Assembly (NCBI GenBank): GCA_018057825.1
Contig: JAGPCY010000001.1
Coordinates: 124,001 to 188,000, forward strand
DNA length: 64,000 bases
Direction of reading: 5' to 3'
Origin: Kofleriaceae bacterium
GTDB taxonomy: Bacteria > Myxococcota_A > Polyangia > Haliangiales > Haliangiaceae
Numbering within the stretch: position 1 is the stretch's first letter; each line of letters opens with the position of its first letter. Below the pieces are notes generated by a model. It saw only the letters and a list, made by a program, of their open reading frames with translations, ran no database searches and was not told the origin of the DNA. The position numbers were made by a program, and so were the translations under genes. Positions 26,567-35,698 of the stretch are shown piece after piece.

Positions 26567-28845
26567 CCGGGGCGCGCGGCTTGGCCTGCTTGCTCGGATG
26601 CGGCGCGCTGTTGGCGGTGACGTCGGCCCGGGCGACGCCGACCGAACCCTCGACGATCGTCGGGGTGGTCACCGACGCGACCACCGGCGAGGTCGTGCCG
26701 GGGGTGCCAGTCACCGTCGGCGACGTCGTCGCCTACACCGATGAGGCTGGCCGCTACCGGCTGGTGGTCCGGGCCGGCGAGGCCACGGTGACGATCGCGG
26801 TCGACTACCTGCGGCCGATAGCGCGCACGATCGCGGTCGCCCCGGGCGCGGCCCACACGCTCGATCTCGCCGTCGAGTTCGAGTTCGAGGGCGGCGAGCA
26901 GCTGGTGGTCGAGGATCGTCGACCGATCGTGGCCGGCCGAGCAACCCTCGACGCCGACGCCGCGGCCCGACAGGCCGGCACCGGCGGCGACGCGCTCAAG
27001 GCGGTGGCCAGCGCACCCGGGGTCGCGCGCGGCGCCGCCGGCACCCGCGAGTTGGTGGTGTGGGGCGCTTCGGCCAACGACACCGCGGTGTTGCTCGACG
27101 ACGTACCGGTCCCGGCGCTGTTCCACCTCGGCGGCTGGCGCTCGATCGTGCCGACCGAGTTGGTGGCGTCGATGGCCATCGATCGCGCCGGCTACGCCGC
27201 GCCGTGGAGCGGCGCGACCGGCGGGCTGATCCGGGTCTCGTCACGCGAGCTGCCGACCACCGCGGGCGCGACCGCGGCGATCGATCCGATCGACGCCGGG
27301 CTGGTGGCCTGGCGCCGACTCGGGCCGGTGCGGGTCGCGGTCGGCGGTCGCGCGAGCTATCTCGACCGCACGGTCGGCGCGCTCCTCGACGGACCGACCC
27401 TGGCGCGCATCCCGATCCCGCGCTGGGCCGACGCCCAGGTGCTGGCGCAGTGGACCGACGGCGTCGATCGGGTCGACGGGTTCGCGCTCGGCGCCGGCGA
27501 TCGTCTGGACCGCGCGTTGCCGGCCCTCGATCCGGCGGCCGCCAAGCTCGATCGACGACGTGAGGACGTCGCCCGGCTCGCGCTGGGCTGGCGGCGTCGC
27601 CTGGCGGCGGGCGAGGCCCGGGTTCGGCTGTGGGCCGGTCTCGATCGCCGCGTGCGCGACCAGCGCTTCGGCGCGGTGCCGGCCCGGGCCGAGACGACCA
27701 CGCGCTCGCTGGGCGTGCGCGCCGAGCGCCAGGCGACGCGGACCGGGATCGTCGCGGTGGCCGGGCTCGACGCGCACCTGGCGCTCAGCCGCCACACCCG
27801 GTCAGGCTCCCTATCGATCCCGACCCGCGAGGGCGACGTCTCGATCTTCGGGCAGCCGCCCGGGGACGATGTCGCCGCCGACGCCTGGGCGGCCATCACC
27901 GGCGACGTCGGCGGCTACCTTCAGCTCGACGTCGTACGTGGGCCGCTCACCGTGAGCCCGGGGCTGCGCGTCGACGCCTGGGTCGTGGGCGCCAGTCGGG
28001 TGACGCCGGTGGTCGGCGCGACGCCGGCGATCGGCTGGCAAGACGTCGCCGTCACCCTCGAGCCGCGCCTGGCGGCCCAGCTCCGCCGCGGCGCCGTCGC
28101 GGCGTCGATCGCGCTCGGGCGGTACCACCAGCCGCGTCGGCCCGACGACGCCAGCGCGGTGTTCGGCACGCCGGTGCTCGGCGTCGAGCGCGCCTGGCAC
28201 GCCGCGGCCACCGTCGCTTACGCGCTGCCCACCGTCGATCTCGAGTTGACCGGGTGGGGGCGCGCCAACGCCGGCCTCGTGGCCCGGGATCCGTCGTCGA
28301 CGCCGCAGCGCGCCGCGGTCCTCACCCAAGACGGCGTGGGCCGGGCCGCGGGTGTCGAGCTGGTCGCGCGGCTGCGGCGCTGGCGCGGGCTGTCCGGCTG
28401 GCTGGCCTACGGCTTCACCTCGAGCACTCGCCGCGACGCCCCCGAGCTGCCGTGGCGGCGGTTCGAGCGCGAGCAGCCGCATCAGCTCACGCTGGTCGCA
28501 GTCTACGAGCGCGACCGGTGGGCGGTCAGCGCCCGCGCCCGCTACGCCTCCGGCGAGCCGCGCACCGACGTCGTCGGCGCGTTCTGGGATGCCCGCGGTG
28601 GCCGCTACCAGCCGATCGTCGGTCCGATCTACGACCTGCGCTTGCCGGCCTTCATCCAGCTCGATCTGCGCGGTGAGCGCGCGGTGCGGTTGCACGGCGC
28701 CACCGCGGCGCTGTACGTCGAGATCGAGAACCTGACCGGTCGCGCCAACGCCGAGGAGGTGGTGTGGAGCGGCGACTTCGCGACCCGCGGCTACCTCGAG
28801 GGGCTGCCGCTCTTGGCGCTGGCGGGCGCGCGGGTGACGTGGTGA
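26563..28845 (+). CDS. TonB-dependent receptor
   Basis: The 760-residue protein has a signal peptide (start GTG 26563; ends SARA-TPT), a carboxypeptidase-regulatory-like N-terminal domain (STIVGVVTDATTGEVVPGVP), and a plug (ELVVWGASANDTAVLLDDVP, LFHLGGWRSIVPTELVASMA, GYAAPWSGATGGLIRVSSRE). The remainder is a long beta barrel ending in LALAGARVTW. Its length is typical for the class. It would import a scarce solute using TonB energy; the cluster suggests a phosphate ester or another anionic nutrient. It sits fifth in the operon, coupled by four-base overlaps on both sides. Confidence 0.85.
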   Translation: MTGARGLACLLGCGALLAVTSARATPTEPSTIVGVVTDATTGEVVPGVPVTVGDVVAYTDEAGRYRLVVRAGEATVTIAVDYLRPIARTIAVAPGAAHTLDLAVEFEFEGGEQLVVEDRRPIVAGRATLDADAAARQAGTGGDALKAVASAPGVARGAAGTRELVVWGASANDTAVLLDDVPVPALFHLGGWRSIVPTELVASMAIDRAGYAAPWSGATGGLIRVSSRELPTTAGATAAIDPIDAGLVAWRRLGPVRVAVGGRASYLDRTVGALLDGPTLARIPIPRWADAQVLAQWTDGVDRVDGFALGAGDRLDRALPALDPAAAKLDRRREDVARLALGWRRRLAAGEARVRLWAGLDRRVRDQRFGAVPARAETTTRSLGVRAERQATRTGIVAVAGLDAHLALSRHTRSGSLSIPTREGDVSIFGQPPGDDVAADAWAAITGDVGGYLQLDVVRGPLTVSPGLRVDAWVVGASRVTPVVGATPAIGWQDVAVTLEPRLAAQLRRGAVAASIALGRYHQPRRPDDASAVFGTPVLGVERAWHAAATVAYALPTVDLELTGWGRANAGLVARDPSSTPQRAAVLTQDGVGRAAGVELVARLRRWRGLSGWLAYGFTSSTRRDAPELPWRRFEREQPHQLTLVAVYERDRWAVSARARYASGEPRTDVVGAFWDARGGRYQPIVGPIYDLRLPAFIQLDLRGERAVRLHGATAALYVEIENLTGRANAEEVVWSGDFATRGYLEGLPLLALAGARVTW

Positions 28846-29726
28846 CGCGCGCGACCTGGGCCGCGCTGGTCGCGCTTGGCACCGGTTGCGCGACCGAGCT
28901 GCCGCAGCAGGTCTCGGTCCTCGACGCCCCGCGCATCCTCGCGGTCATCCCCGAGCCGGCCGAGGCGGCTCCCGGGGCGGCCGTCACCTACCGCGCGGTC
29001 GTCGGGGGACCGTCTGGCCCGCTCGTCGCCCCGGCCGTGCGCTGGGCCTACTGTACCGCGCCCAAGCCGCCGACCGAGGACAACGTCGTGCCGGCCGCGT
29101 GTATCGAGCAGTCGTCGGCCCTGGTCGCGATCGGCGCGGGCCCCCTGGTCGCCGGGGTCCTGCCGGTGGAGGCCTGCCGCACCTATGGCCCCGACGTCCC
29201 GAGCACCGGCGCCCGGCCCCGCGATCCCGACACGAGCGGCGGCTACTATCAGCCGGTGCGGGCCGAGCTGCTCGACGCGCCGTTGACCTTCGGCCTGCAT
29301 CGCCTGCGCTGCGGCCTGGCCGACGCGCCGCCGGCCCTGGCCGCCGAGTTTCGCGATCGCTACCAGGCCAACCTCCACCCGGCGGCGCTCGCGCTGGTCG
29401 TCGGTGATGGCAGCGGCCTGGTCGCGCCCGGCGTCGCCGTCGAGCTTCGCGCGAGCTGGCCGGCCGACGCCGCCGAGCGCTACGTGGTCTACGACCGCAC
29501 CGTCGCCGCGATCGTCGAGCGGCGCGAGGCCTTGCGCGTCGCCTGGTTCGTGACTGCCGGCGTGGTCGCGGCCGACGCCACCGGGGTGAGTGCCGCCGAT
29601 CCGGCCAGCGCCACGGCGGTCACCTGGACCGCGCCCAACGCGCCGGGGACCGTCTACGTCTGGGCGGTCCTGACCGACGATCGCGGCGGGGTCGCCACCG
29701 CGACGACCACGGTCGTGGTCCGCTGA
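28842..29726 (+). CDS. Lipoprotein, last gene of the uptake operon
   Basis: The 294-residue product begins at a GTG overlapping the receptor stop (GTGA). The lipoprotein signal is ATWAALVALGTGCATELP. Ig-like strands follow (ILAVIPEPAEAAPGAAVTYR, AVTWTAPNAPGTVYVWAVL), and several Cys (CTAPK, CIEQSS, ACRTYG, RCGLAD) could form disulfides. No enzymatic motif is seen. It may be the surface-exposed partner of the receptor, as SusD-type lipoproteins are in Bacteroidota, though it shows no SusD similarity. A 249-base gap with nothing recognisable follows. Confidence 0.6.
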   Translation: MTRATWAALVALGTGCATELPQQVSVLDAPRILAVIPEPAEAAPGAAVTYRAVVGGPSGPLVAPAVRWAYCTAPKPPTEDNVVPAACIEQSSALVAIGAGPLVAGVLPVEACRTYGPDVPSTGARPRDPDTSGGYYQPVRAELLDAPLTFGLHRLRCGLADAPPALAAEFRDRYQANLHPAALALVVGDGSGLVAPGVAVELRASWPADAAERYVVYDRTVAAIVERREALRVAWFVTAGVVAADATGVSAADPASATAVTWTAPNAPGTVYVWAVLTDDRGGVATATTTVVVR

Positions 29727-29975
29727 GCGTCGCCGGTTCGCAGTCGGTCAGACGATCGCGCGACCAAACCGGCGAGCTCGGCGCGGCGACGACCGATCGC
29801 ACGGTGGAGAACTCGCGCTCGGACATCGGCGCGCAACCGCGCCGGCGACGGTAGCGCCGCCCGTGCGCCGGTTGAGCAGCGATCGCGCGCGTGAGCAGAT
29901 CCTGCTCGCGGGAGCGGTCGAGTTCACGTCGGATCGCGGACCTGGGCTGGCACAGCGGATGCTGTACGGCCGGCC

Positions 29976-31508
29976 ATGACCTGTCTCTCCTCCATCTCTC
30001 GCATCGTCGTCTTGTGTTCCTGGGCGCTGGTCGCCGGCTGCCTCGACGAACCCGACCCCGGCGACCCCGCGCTCGGCGTCGACGAGGCCGAGCTCACCGG
30101 CGCCGCGACCACCGCCCGCCCCGGGATCGGGCGCGTCCACCGCGACGGCACCAGCGCGAGCTGCGCGGCGACCTTGGTGGCGTCCGAGTTCATCCTCACC
30201 GGCGAGAGCTGCATCGGCAGCCGCACCAGCGCGACGCCGTTCGCCGGCGCGACCTTCCACTTCGTCGATGCCAGCGGGGTCCGTCGCCTGGTGCGCGTCG
30301 GCTCGGTGTCGGGCTTTCGCCACCTCGCCTTCGGCCGCCTCGTGGAGCCGGTCCCGCCCGAGCAGGCCGCGCCGATCCCGTTCGCGATCACCACGCCTCG
30401 GCCCGGGCATCAGGTGAGCGCGTTCGGATGGCTCGGCGCCGACGTGACCCAGAAGCGGGTCCAGACCTTCTTCGACGACGGCGTCGAGCTGGCCTCGCCG
30501 ATCACCTTCGAGGCCAACGACAGCGGCGCGCCTCACCTGTGGGGCCCGGTGTCGGCCAACGGTGACGTCTGGGGCATCGCGGTGCGGACCGCGACGCCGT
30601 TCGCCAAGCACGTCACCCACTACCAGCGCCACTTCGAGGGCCTGCTCGAACGGTGGTCGTCGAGCCTGTATGGCTGGGACCGCCCCGGCATGGACCTGCG
30701 CGCGCTGACCACGTACAACGAGTGGGACTGCAACAGCGCCTGCAGCGACGACGCGCGTTGCCGCGCCTGGACCTTCAACAGCGCCCAGCTCACCTGTTAC
30801 CTCAAGGAGGGGGTGGCGCCGCTTCGCCCCGGGCCCCTCGAGGCGGTGACCGGCCGCCCGTGGCACATCAAGAGCGCCCGCTTCGACGGCCACGATCTCA
30901 CCTCGCTCACCACCGCGCGCCGCGAGCAGTGCGAGCAGGCGTGTGGCGCCAACCCGCAGTGTCAGGCGTACTCGTGGGAGGTGCCGACCGGCTTCTGCGT
31001 GTTGAAGGGCGCGGTCGGGCCGCGGATCAACAACACCACCTGGCAGTCGGGGGTGGTCGTCCGATCCGAGGTCGGCTTCGATCGCCCGGGCAGCGACTAC
31101 GCGGTCGACACCGTCGCCGATCGCGCGGCCTGCACGCAGCTCTGCGCCGGTGAGGCGCAATGCCTGGCCTACACCTTCGTCGAGGCGTCGCGCGCCTGCT
31201 GGCGCAAGGACGGGGTGCCGTGGGGCATCCGCAGCGCCGGCATGCAGTCGGGCCGCAAGCTCGGCCTCCACTACAACCTCGACTATCCGGGCGGTGACTA
31301 CCGGAGCTTCACGACCACCGCCACCGATCCAGCGTCGACCTGCCAGGCCACCTGCGCCCGCGAGTCGGCGTGCAAGGCCTGGGCGGTGTCCGAGGCCACC
31401 AGCACGCCGACCTGCCACTTGAAGTCGTCGATCAGCTCGCCGGTGTTCAAGGACCGGATCGTGTCTGGCCTGAAGGGCCTCGAGTTCACCGCCGGGCAGT
31501 CGCTCTAG
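29976..31508 (+). CDS. Secreted trypsin-like pseudo-protease with four PAN/apple domains
   Basis: The 510-residue lipoprotein (VVLCSWALVAGCLDEPDP) has a chymotrypsin-fold N-terminal domain. It keeps the serine (EANDSGAP in place of GDSGGP), but the catalytic His segment reads LTGESC instead of TAAHC and the Asp strand reads HLAFGRL, so it is probably inactive. Four PAN domains follow, starting near YGWDRPGMDLRALTTYNEWD, ARFDGHDLTSLTTARREQC, VGFDRPGSDYAVDTVADRAA and LHYNLDYPGGDYRSFTTTA, each with the usual set of Cys. PAN domains bind protein or glycan ligands at the cell surface. The gene is followed directly by the hexanucleotide tract. Confidence 0.8.
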   Translation: MTCLSSISRIVVLCSWALVAGCLDEPDPGDPALGVDEAELTGAATTARPGIGRVHRDGTSASCAATLVASEFILTGESCIGSRTSATPFAGATFHFVDASGVRRLVRVGSVSGFRHLAFGRLVEPVPPEQAAPIPFAITTPRPGHQVSAFGWLGADVTQKRVQTFFDDGVELASPITFEANDSGAPHLWGPVSANGDVWGIAVRTATPFAKHVTHYQRHFEGLLERWSSSLYGWDRPGMDLRALTTYNEWDCNSACSDDARCRAWTFNSAQLTCYLKEGVAPLRPGPLEAVTGRPWHIKSARFDGHDLTSLTTARREQCEQACGANPQCQAYSWEVPTGFCVLKGAVGPRINNTTWQSGVVVRSEVGFDRPGSDYAVDTVADRAACTQLCAGEAQCLAYTFVEASRACWRKDGVPWGIRSAGMQSGRKLGLHYNLDYPGGDYRSFTTTATDPASTCQATCARESACKAWAVSEATSTPTCHLKSSISSPVFKDRIVSGLKGLEFTAGQSL

Positions 31509-31790
<282 letters not shown>

Positions 31791-31880
31791 CGCCCCAACC
31801 GTCATCCCGGACCCGAAAATCGACCGAGGCCGCGATGGAATCCCAGGGCTCAGGCGACCACAGGGCAAGATGGAGCTCCG

Positions 31881-32795
31881 ATGACGAACGTAGCCTGTTT
31901 GGTCGTGGGCCTCTTGGTCGCGATCGGGTCGTGGACCGTGGCGCGCGCCGAGGCCCTCGCTCCGGGCGGTCGCTGCGCGGTCGAGATCGCGCGGGCGCCC
32001 GACGAGGCGCACGAGGCCATCGCGCGCTGGGTGGCCCAGGAGCCACGCTGTGGCGCGCCGCTGACCGTGCGGGTGGTGCCGACCGTCGACGGCCTCTACG
32101 TGCTGGCTCAGGCCGCCGACGGCCGCACCTTCGAGCGGGTCGTGCCCGACGCCGAGGCCGCCGGGGTCCTGGTGGCGAGCTGGGCGGCGCGGGTCGACGA
32201 GCGCCCCGCCGCCGGTGCGCCAGGGACGTCCTCGCCCGGGTCGGCCGCGACGCCCAGGCTCGCCGCGGGGGAGCCGATCGACGGCGGGCCGGCGAGCGAC
32301 CAAGCGCGTGGCGCGAGTCGACGGCGCTGGGTCGAGGTCGCGGCCAGCGTCGCCGAGAACGACACGGTCGGCGTGCTGGCCGGTGGTCGCCTGGCGCTGG
32401 CCGGCGCTGGTCGGTGGACCATCGGAGCGGCCGCCGACCTGCGTGTCGCGTCGGTGCCGCTGATCATGATCACCGGGATGACGGAGCGCCGCGCGATGGT
32501 CGAGGCGACGGCAGGGGTCCAGGGCGCCTGGACGCTGGACGCCGGGGGATGGAGGGTCCGCGCCGAACTCGGCCTTGGCTTCGGCGGTCTGCGGGCCTAC
32601 CGCTGGGCGGCGGTGAGCCAGCTCCGGGCTGGCCTCGAACTCGGGCGTCATCTCGGCGGGCGCTGGGACGCATTCGTACGCGGCGAAGCGTCGACGGCGC
32701 GGGAGACGCTGGGGGATACCCTGCACGACGCGACCGACTTCGCCAACGACAACCGCTGGCTCTGGCTCGCGGTCGGGGTGGCGACGCCCCTGTGA
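31881..32795 (+). CDS. Putative outer-membrane or periplasmic protein
   Basis: The 304-residue product has a signal peptide (VVGLLVAIGSWTVARA-EAL). A Pro/Gly/Ser linker near residues 110-145 separates an N-terminal domain from a C-terminal region of alternating strands (GVLAGGRLALAGAGRWTIGA, VRAELGLGFGGLRAYRWAAV). This suggests a small beta barrel. It is the first gene of an operon with a sigma factor and an anti-sigma factor, overlapping the sigma gene by four bases. Its output may be regulated by that pair. The function is unknown. Confidence 0.6.
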   Translation: MTNVACLVVGLLVAIGSWTVARAEALAPGGRCAVEIARAPDEAHEAIARWVAQEPRCGAPLTVRVVPTVDGLYVLAQAADGRTFERVVPDAEAAGVLVASWAARVDERPAAGAPGTSSPGSAATPRLAAGEPIDGGPASDQARGASRRRWVEVAASVAENDTVGVLAGGRLALAGAGRWTIGAAADLRVASVPLIMITGMTERRAMVEATAGVQGAWTLDAGGWRVRAELGLGFGGLRAYRWAAVSQLRAGLELGRHLGGRWDAFVRGEASTARETLGDTLHDATDFANDNRWLWLAVGVATPL

Positions 32796-33367
32796 GTGAG
32801 CGCCGCGGCCAGCTCGTCACCCTGCGCGCCCCGGCCGACGAGCCGCTGGGCGACGCCGGGCTGGTCGCGGCCTGCGCCGCCGGTGATCGCGCCGCGCGTG
32901 GGCTCTTGTTCGAGCGCTACGTCGACGTCGTGCATCGGTTCGTCGCCCACTTGCGCGCCAGCGATGACGCCGAGGTCGACGACGTGGTCCAGGCGACCTT
33001 CGTGGCCGCCTTCGCCGCCGCGGCGCGATTCCGCGGGGCCCAGGCGCGGCCGTGGTTGCTCGGCATCGCGGCTCACCTGGCCTTCGATCGCGCGCGCCGC
33101 GAGATCCGGCGCAAGCGCGCCCTGGTCGCCGTGGCCGATCGCGCGAGCGGGGTCACCGCCGGCGGCGACGCGGTGCTGCGCTCCGCGCTCCAGGCGGCGC
33201 TGGCGCGCTTGCCCGAGCCGCTGCGCGCGGCGGTCGTGATGATCGACGTCCTCGAGGAGCGCGGCGCCGACGCGGCGCGGGCCCTGGGGATCCCCGAGGG
33301 CACGCTGTGGCGCCGGGTCCACGAGGCCCGGCAAGCGCTGCGCCGCGCGCTGGACGGTGAGTCGTGA
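32792..33367 (+). CDS. ECF sigma factor
   Basis: The 191-residue protein has region 2 (AARGLLFERYVDVVHRFVAH, DDVVQATFVAAFAAAARF, RPWLLGIAAHLAFDRARRE) and region 4 (ALARLPEPLRAAVVMIDVLE, DAARALGIPEGTLWRRVHEA). It starts at a GTG overlapping the preceding stop (GTGA) and ends with the same kind of overlap onto the anti-sigma gene. It directs RNA polymerase to a small regulon, presumably including its own operon. Size and composition are ordinary for a group 4 sigma factor. Confidence 0.9.
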   Translation: MSERRGQLVTLRAPADEPLGDAGLVAACAAGDRAARGLLFERYVDVVHRFVAHLRASDDAEVDDVVQATFVAAFAAAARFRGAQARPWLLGIAAHLAFDRARREIRRKRALVAVADRASGVTAGGDAVLRSALQAALARLPEPLRAAVVMIDVLEERGADAARALGIPEGTLWRRVHEARQALRRALDGES

Positions 33368-34341
33368 CCTGCCCGAGCGAGGCCCGGCTGGCGGCGGCGG
33401 TCGCGGGCGAAGACCCGGAGGCGGCCACCCACGCCGAGGGCTGTAGGCGGTGCGCGGCGATCGTCGCCGACGGCCGGGCGATCCGCGCGGCGCTGGCCGC
33501 TCTGCCATCGCCCTCGCTGCGGCGGCGCGCCGAGGTGCTGGCCGAGGTGCTGGCCGAGGCCGAGCGCGAGACCGTGACGTCGCCGGCCGTGGCGCCGCGC
33601 CGCCCGTGGCGAATCGGCGCGGTGGCGCTCGGGGTGGCGGCGATGGTCACTGGCGCGGCGGCGGGCGTGGGCGCGGTGCGCGAGCGCGTGACCGCGCGCC
33701 ATGGGATCGCGGTCGAGGCGCGGCGGGTCGCAGCGGCCGCGCCGGGGCCCGCGCCGCGGGGTGGAGCGATGCCACGGTCGCGGGCGCCGGTCGAGGTCGC
33801 GCCCATCGACGTCGCGCCGGTCGAGGTCCCGCCGGTCGAGGTCCCGCCCGTCGACCTCCCGCCCGTCGACCTCCCGCCCGTCGACGCGTCCGCGGCGGCG
33901 CCGCCGCCCGCGGCTCCCTCGTCGCGCCCCGCGCCCCCCAGCGGGCTCCGTCCACCCTCGTCGTCGACGGCGAGCCCGCCGCGCGCGCTGCCCGGACCGC
34001 GCGTCGAGCAGGCGCCGAGCGCGTCGCCCCCGTCCGACCTGCCGTCCCCCGCGGACCCGTCGCTCGCGCCGTCGTCGGCGCCGCCGACCGGCGTGGCTGC
34101 GTTCCAGGCCGGCTGGGAGGCGCTGCGCGCCGGACAGCCCCTGGTCGCCCGCGCTCACTTCGATCGCGCGCGCGATCCCGCCGTCGCCGAGGACGCCACG
34201 TACTGGGCCGCGGTCGCGAGCGAGCGGGCGGGCGAGCCCAAGGACGCCGCGCGCCGTTACCGGTCGTTCGCGCAGGCCTTCCCCTCGTCGCCCCGCGCCG
34301 CCGACGCCCGCGCCGCGGCGGCGCGCCTCTACGATCGATAG
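33364..34341 (+). CDS. Anti-sigma factor with zinc motif, transmembrane helix and TPR-like tail
   Basis: The 325-residue protein has an N-terminal zinc-binding anti-sigma motif, HAEGCRRC (Hx3Cx2C), then a single transmembrane helix (IGAVALGVAAMVTGAAAGVG). A long Pro/Val linker with repeated VEVPPV and VDLPPV units spans the periplasm. The C-terminal 70 residues are a tetratricopeptide-like module (AAFQAGWEALRAGQPLVARA, ASERAGEPKDAARRYRSFAQ). The zinc domain would hold the adjacent sigma factor at the membrane and the outer module would sense a signal. Translation is coupled to the sigma gene. Confidence 0.8.
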   Translation: MTCPSEARLAAAVAGEDPEAATHAEGCRRCAAIVADGRAIRAALAALPSPSLRRRAEVLAEVLAEAERETVTSPAVAPRRPWRIGAVALGVAAMVTGAAAGVGAVRERVTARHGIAVEARRVAAAAPGPAPRGGAMPRSRAPVEVAPIDVAPVEVPPVEVPPVDLPPVDLPPVDASAAAPPPAAPSSRPAPPSGLRPPSSSTASPPRALPGPRVEQAPSASPPSDLPSPADPSLAPSSAPPTGVAAFQAGWEALRAGQPLVARAHFDRARDPAVAEDATYWAAVASERAGEPKDAARRYRSFAQAFPSSPRAADARAAAARLYDR

Positions 34342-34467
34342 CGGCGGAGCAGGGGAGGCTGCGCAGGTAGGCGCTCGCGTCGGTGGCCTGCCGGATCGTT
34401 CCGCCGTGCTGTTCGTTCCGCCGTGCTGGGCGCGTCCTCTCCACGGGCGCGGTTTCGCGCCCGACGA

Positions 34468-35637
34468 ATGACGACAGATCTCGGCACCATCCTGGATTTC
34501 GTGTTGCCGGAGCGGCTGCGCGAGATCTGCCTTCGGCGCGGCGTGGCGACCGGCGGCAGCCGGCAGGAGCAGCGCGATCGCTTGCTGCGGTCGCTCGGCG
34601 GCGACCTGAACAAGCTCTTGCCGCAGCTCATGCGCGCCGAGCTGGTGGAGTTCCTCGCCACTCGCGACCTGGGCGGCCGGTTCGCGTTCGTGAGTCGGGC
34701 TAGCCGCGACGAGCTGGAGCGGCTGCTGACGATGTTGTGCGCCGGTGATGCCGGGGCGACCAACCCGCAACCGCTCGGGACCGCGTCGCCGATCCGGTTC
34801 GAGCGCCGGGTGGTGCGTTCGCCGCCAACGCCACCCGTGTCGCGGTCAGGGCCGGTGTCAGCGCCGCCGCCCGCTGCGGCGTCCGAGAAAGTGTTCCGCG
34901 CCAGGGTGCAGCGACAGCGCGGGCTCGTCTACTACGTGAAGGACGGCGACATCTGGGCGGCGCCATCGCGGCACGGTCGTTCGAAGCGGCCGGCGCAGCG
35001 GATCCACGAGGTCGGCCTGGAGATGGACCACGTCACGTACCTCTACTACGTCGATGGCGACGGCGACATCGCGCGCAAGCGTCGTGACGGTGCGCTGCTG
35101 GCTCCCGAGGTGGTCGCGCCCACGACGCGGCTGCCCGCGCCCGCAGACGTGCGCGACGGCGTGCGCGCGCTCGACCGAGAGGGTCCGCTGCAGGTGTTCA
35201 TCGGCTACGCGCGGGCCGACGACAGGTTCCTGCGCGAGCTGTGCGCCCAGCTGTCGCCCCTGGAGAGCGGTGGCGAGGTCACGCTGTTCTTCGACAATCG
35301 CCTCCAGGTCGGGGCGGTGTGGGAGGCGAAGCTCCTGGAGAAGCTCCGCAGCGCCGAGATCGTCATCCTGCTGATCAGCAGCGACTTCCTGAGCTCTCAG
35401 TACATCAGGACGACCGAATGGCCGCTCATCGAAGAGCGCCAACGCCAGGGCGACTGCGAGGTCGCGCCGGTGCTGGTGCGCCAGTGCTGGTTCCATCGTG
35501 CCCCGGTCGGAGCCTTGCAGATCATCCGTCCCGGCGATCGCGCGGTCGACGACCACGACAAGCGCGATCCGGCGTGGATGGAGGTGATGCGCGAGCTCGA
35601 CAAGGTCCTCGAGCGCGCGCGCGCCAAACGACGATAG
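34468..35637 (+). CDS. TIR-domain effector protein
   Basis: The 389-residue protein ends in a TIR domain from about residue 239 (LQVFIGYARADDRFLRELCA, EVTLFFDNRLQVGAVWEAKL, EIVILLISSDFLSSQYIRTT). Glu286 in VWEAKL is where bacterial TIR enzymes carry their NADase glutamate. The N-terminal 90 residues form two SAP/HeH-like helical units (LREICLRRGVATGGSRQEQR; later RASRDELERLLTML). Between them lie two blade-like repeats (LVYYVKDGDIWAAPS; YLYYVDGDGDIARKR). I chose the ATG at 34468 over an in-frame GTG-type start 45 bases upstream. Bacterial TIR proteins kill infected cells by depleting NAD+. It leads the three-gene locus. Confidence 0.8.
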   Translation: MTTDLGTILDFVLPERLREICLRRGVATGGSRQEQRDRLLRSLGGDLNKLLPQLMRAELVEFLATRDLGGRFAFVSRASRDELERLLTMLCAGDAGATNPQPLGTASPIRFERRVVRSPPTPPVSRSGPVSAPPPAAASEKVFRARVQRQRGLVYYVKDGDIWAAPSRHGRSKRPAQRIHEVGLEMDHVTYLYYVDGDGDIARKRRDGALLAPEVVAPTTRLPAPADVRDGVRALDREGPLQVFIGYARADDRFLRELCAQLSPLESGGEVTLFFDNRLQVGAVWEAKLLEKLRSAEIVILLISSDFLSSQYIRTTEWPLIEERQRQGDCEVAPVLVRQCWFHRAPVGALQIIRPGDRAVDDHDKRDPAWMEVMRELDKVLERARAKRR

Positions 35638-35698
35638 CGAACTTCGCGCGCGACCTGCGTTCGCTGCGAGCCCGTGACTCCGTCATCTCCGCATCACG

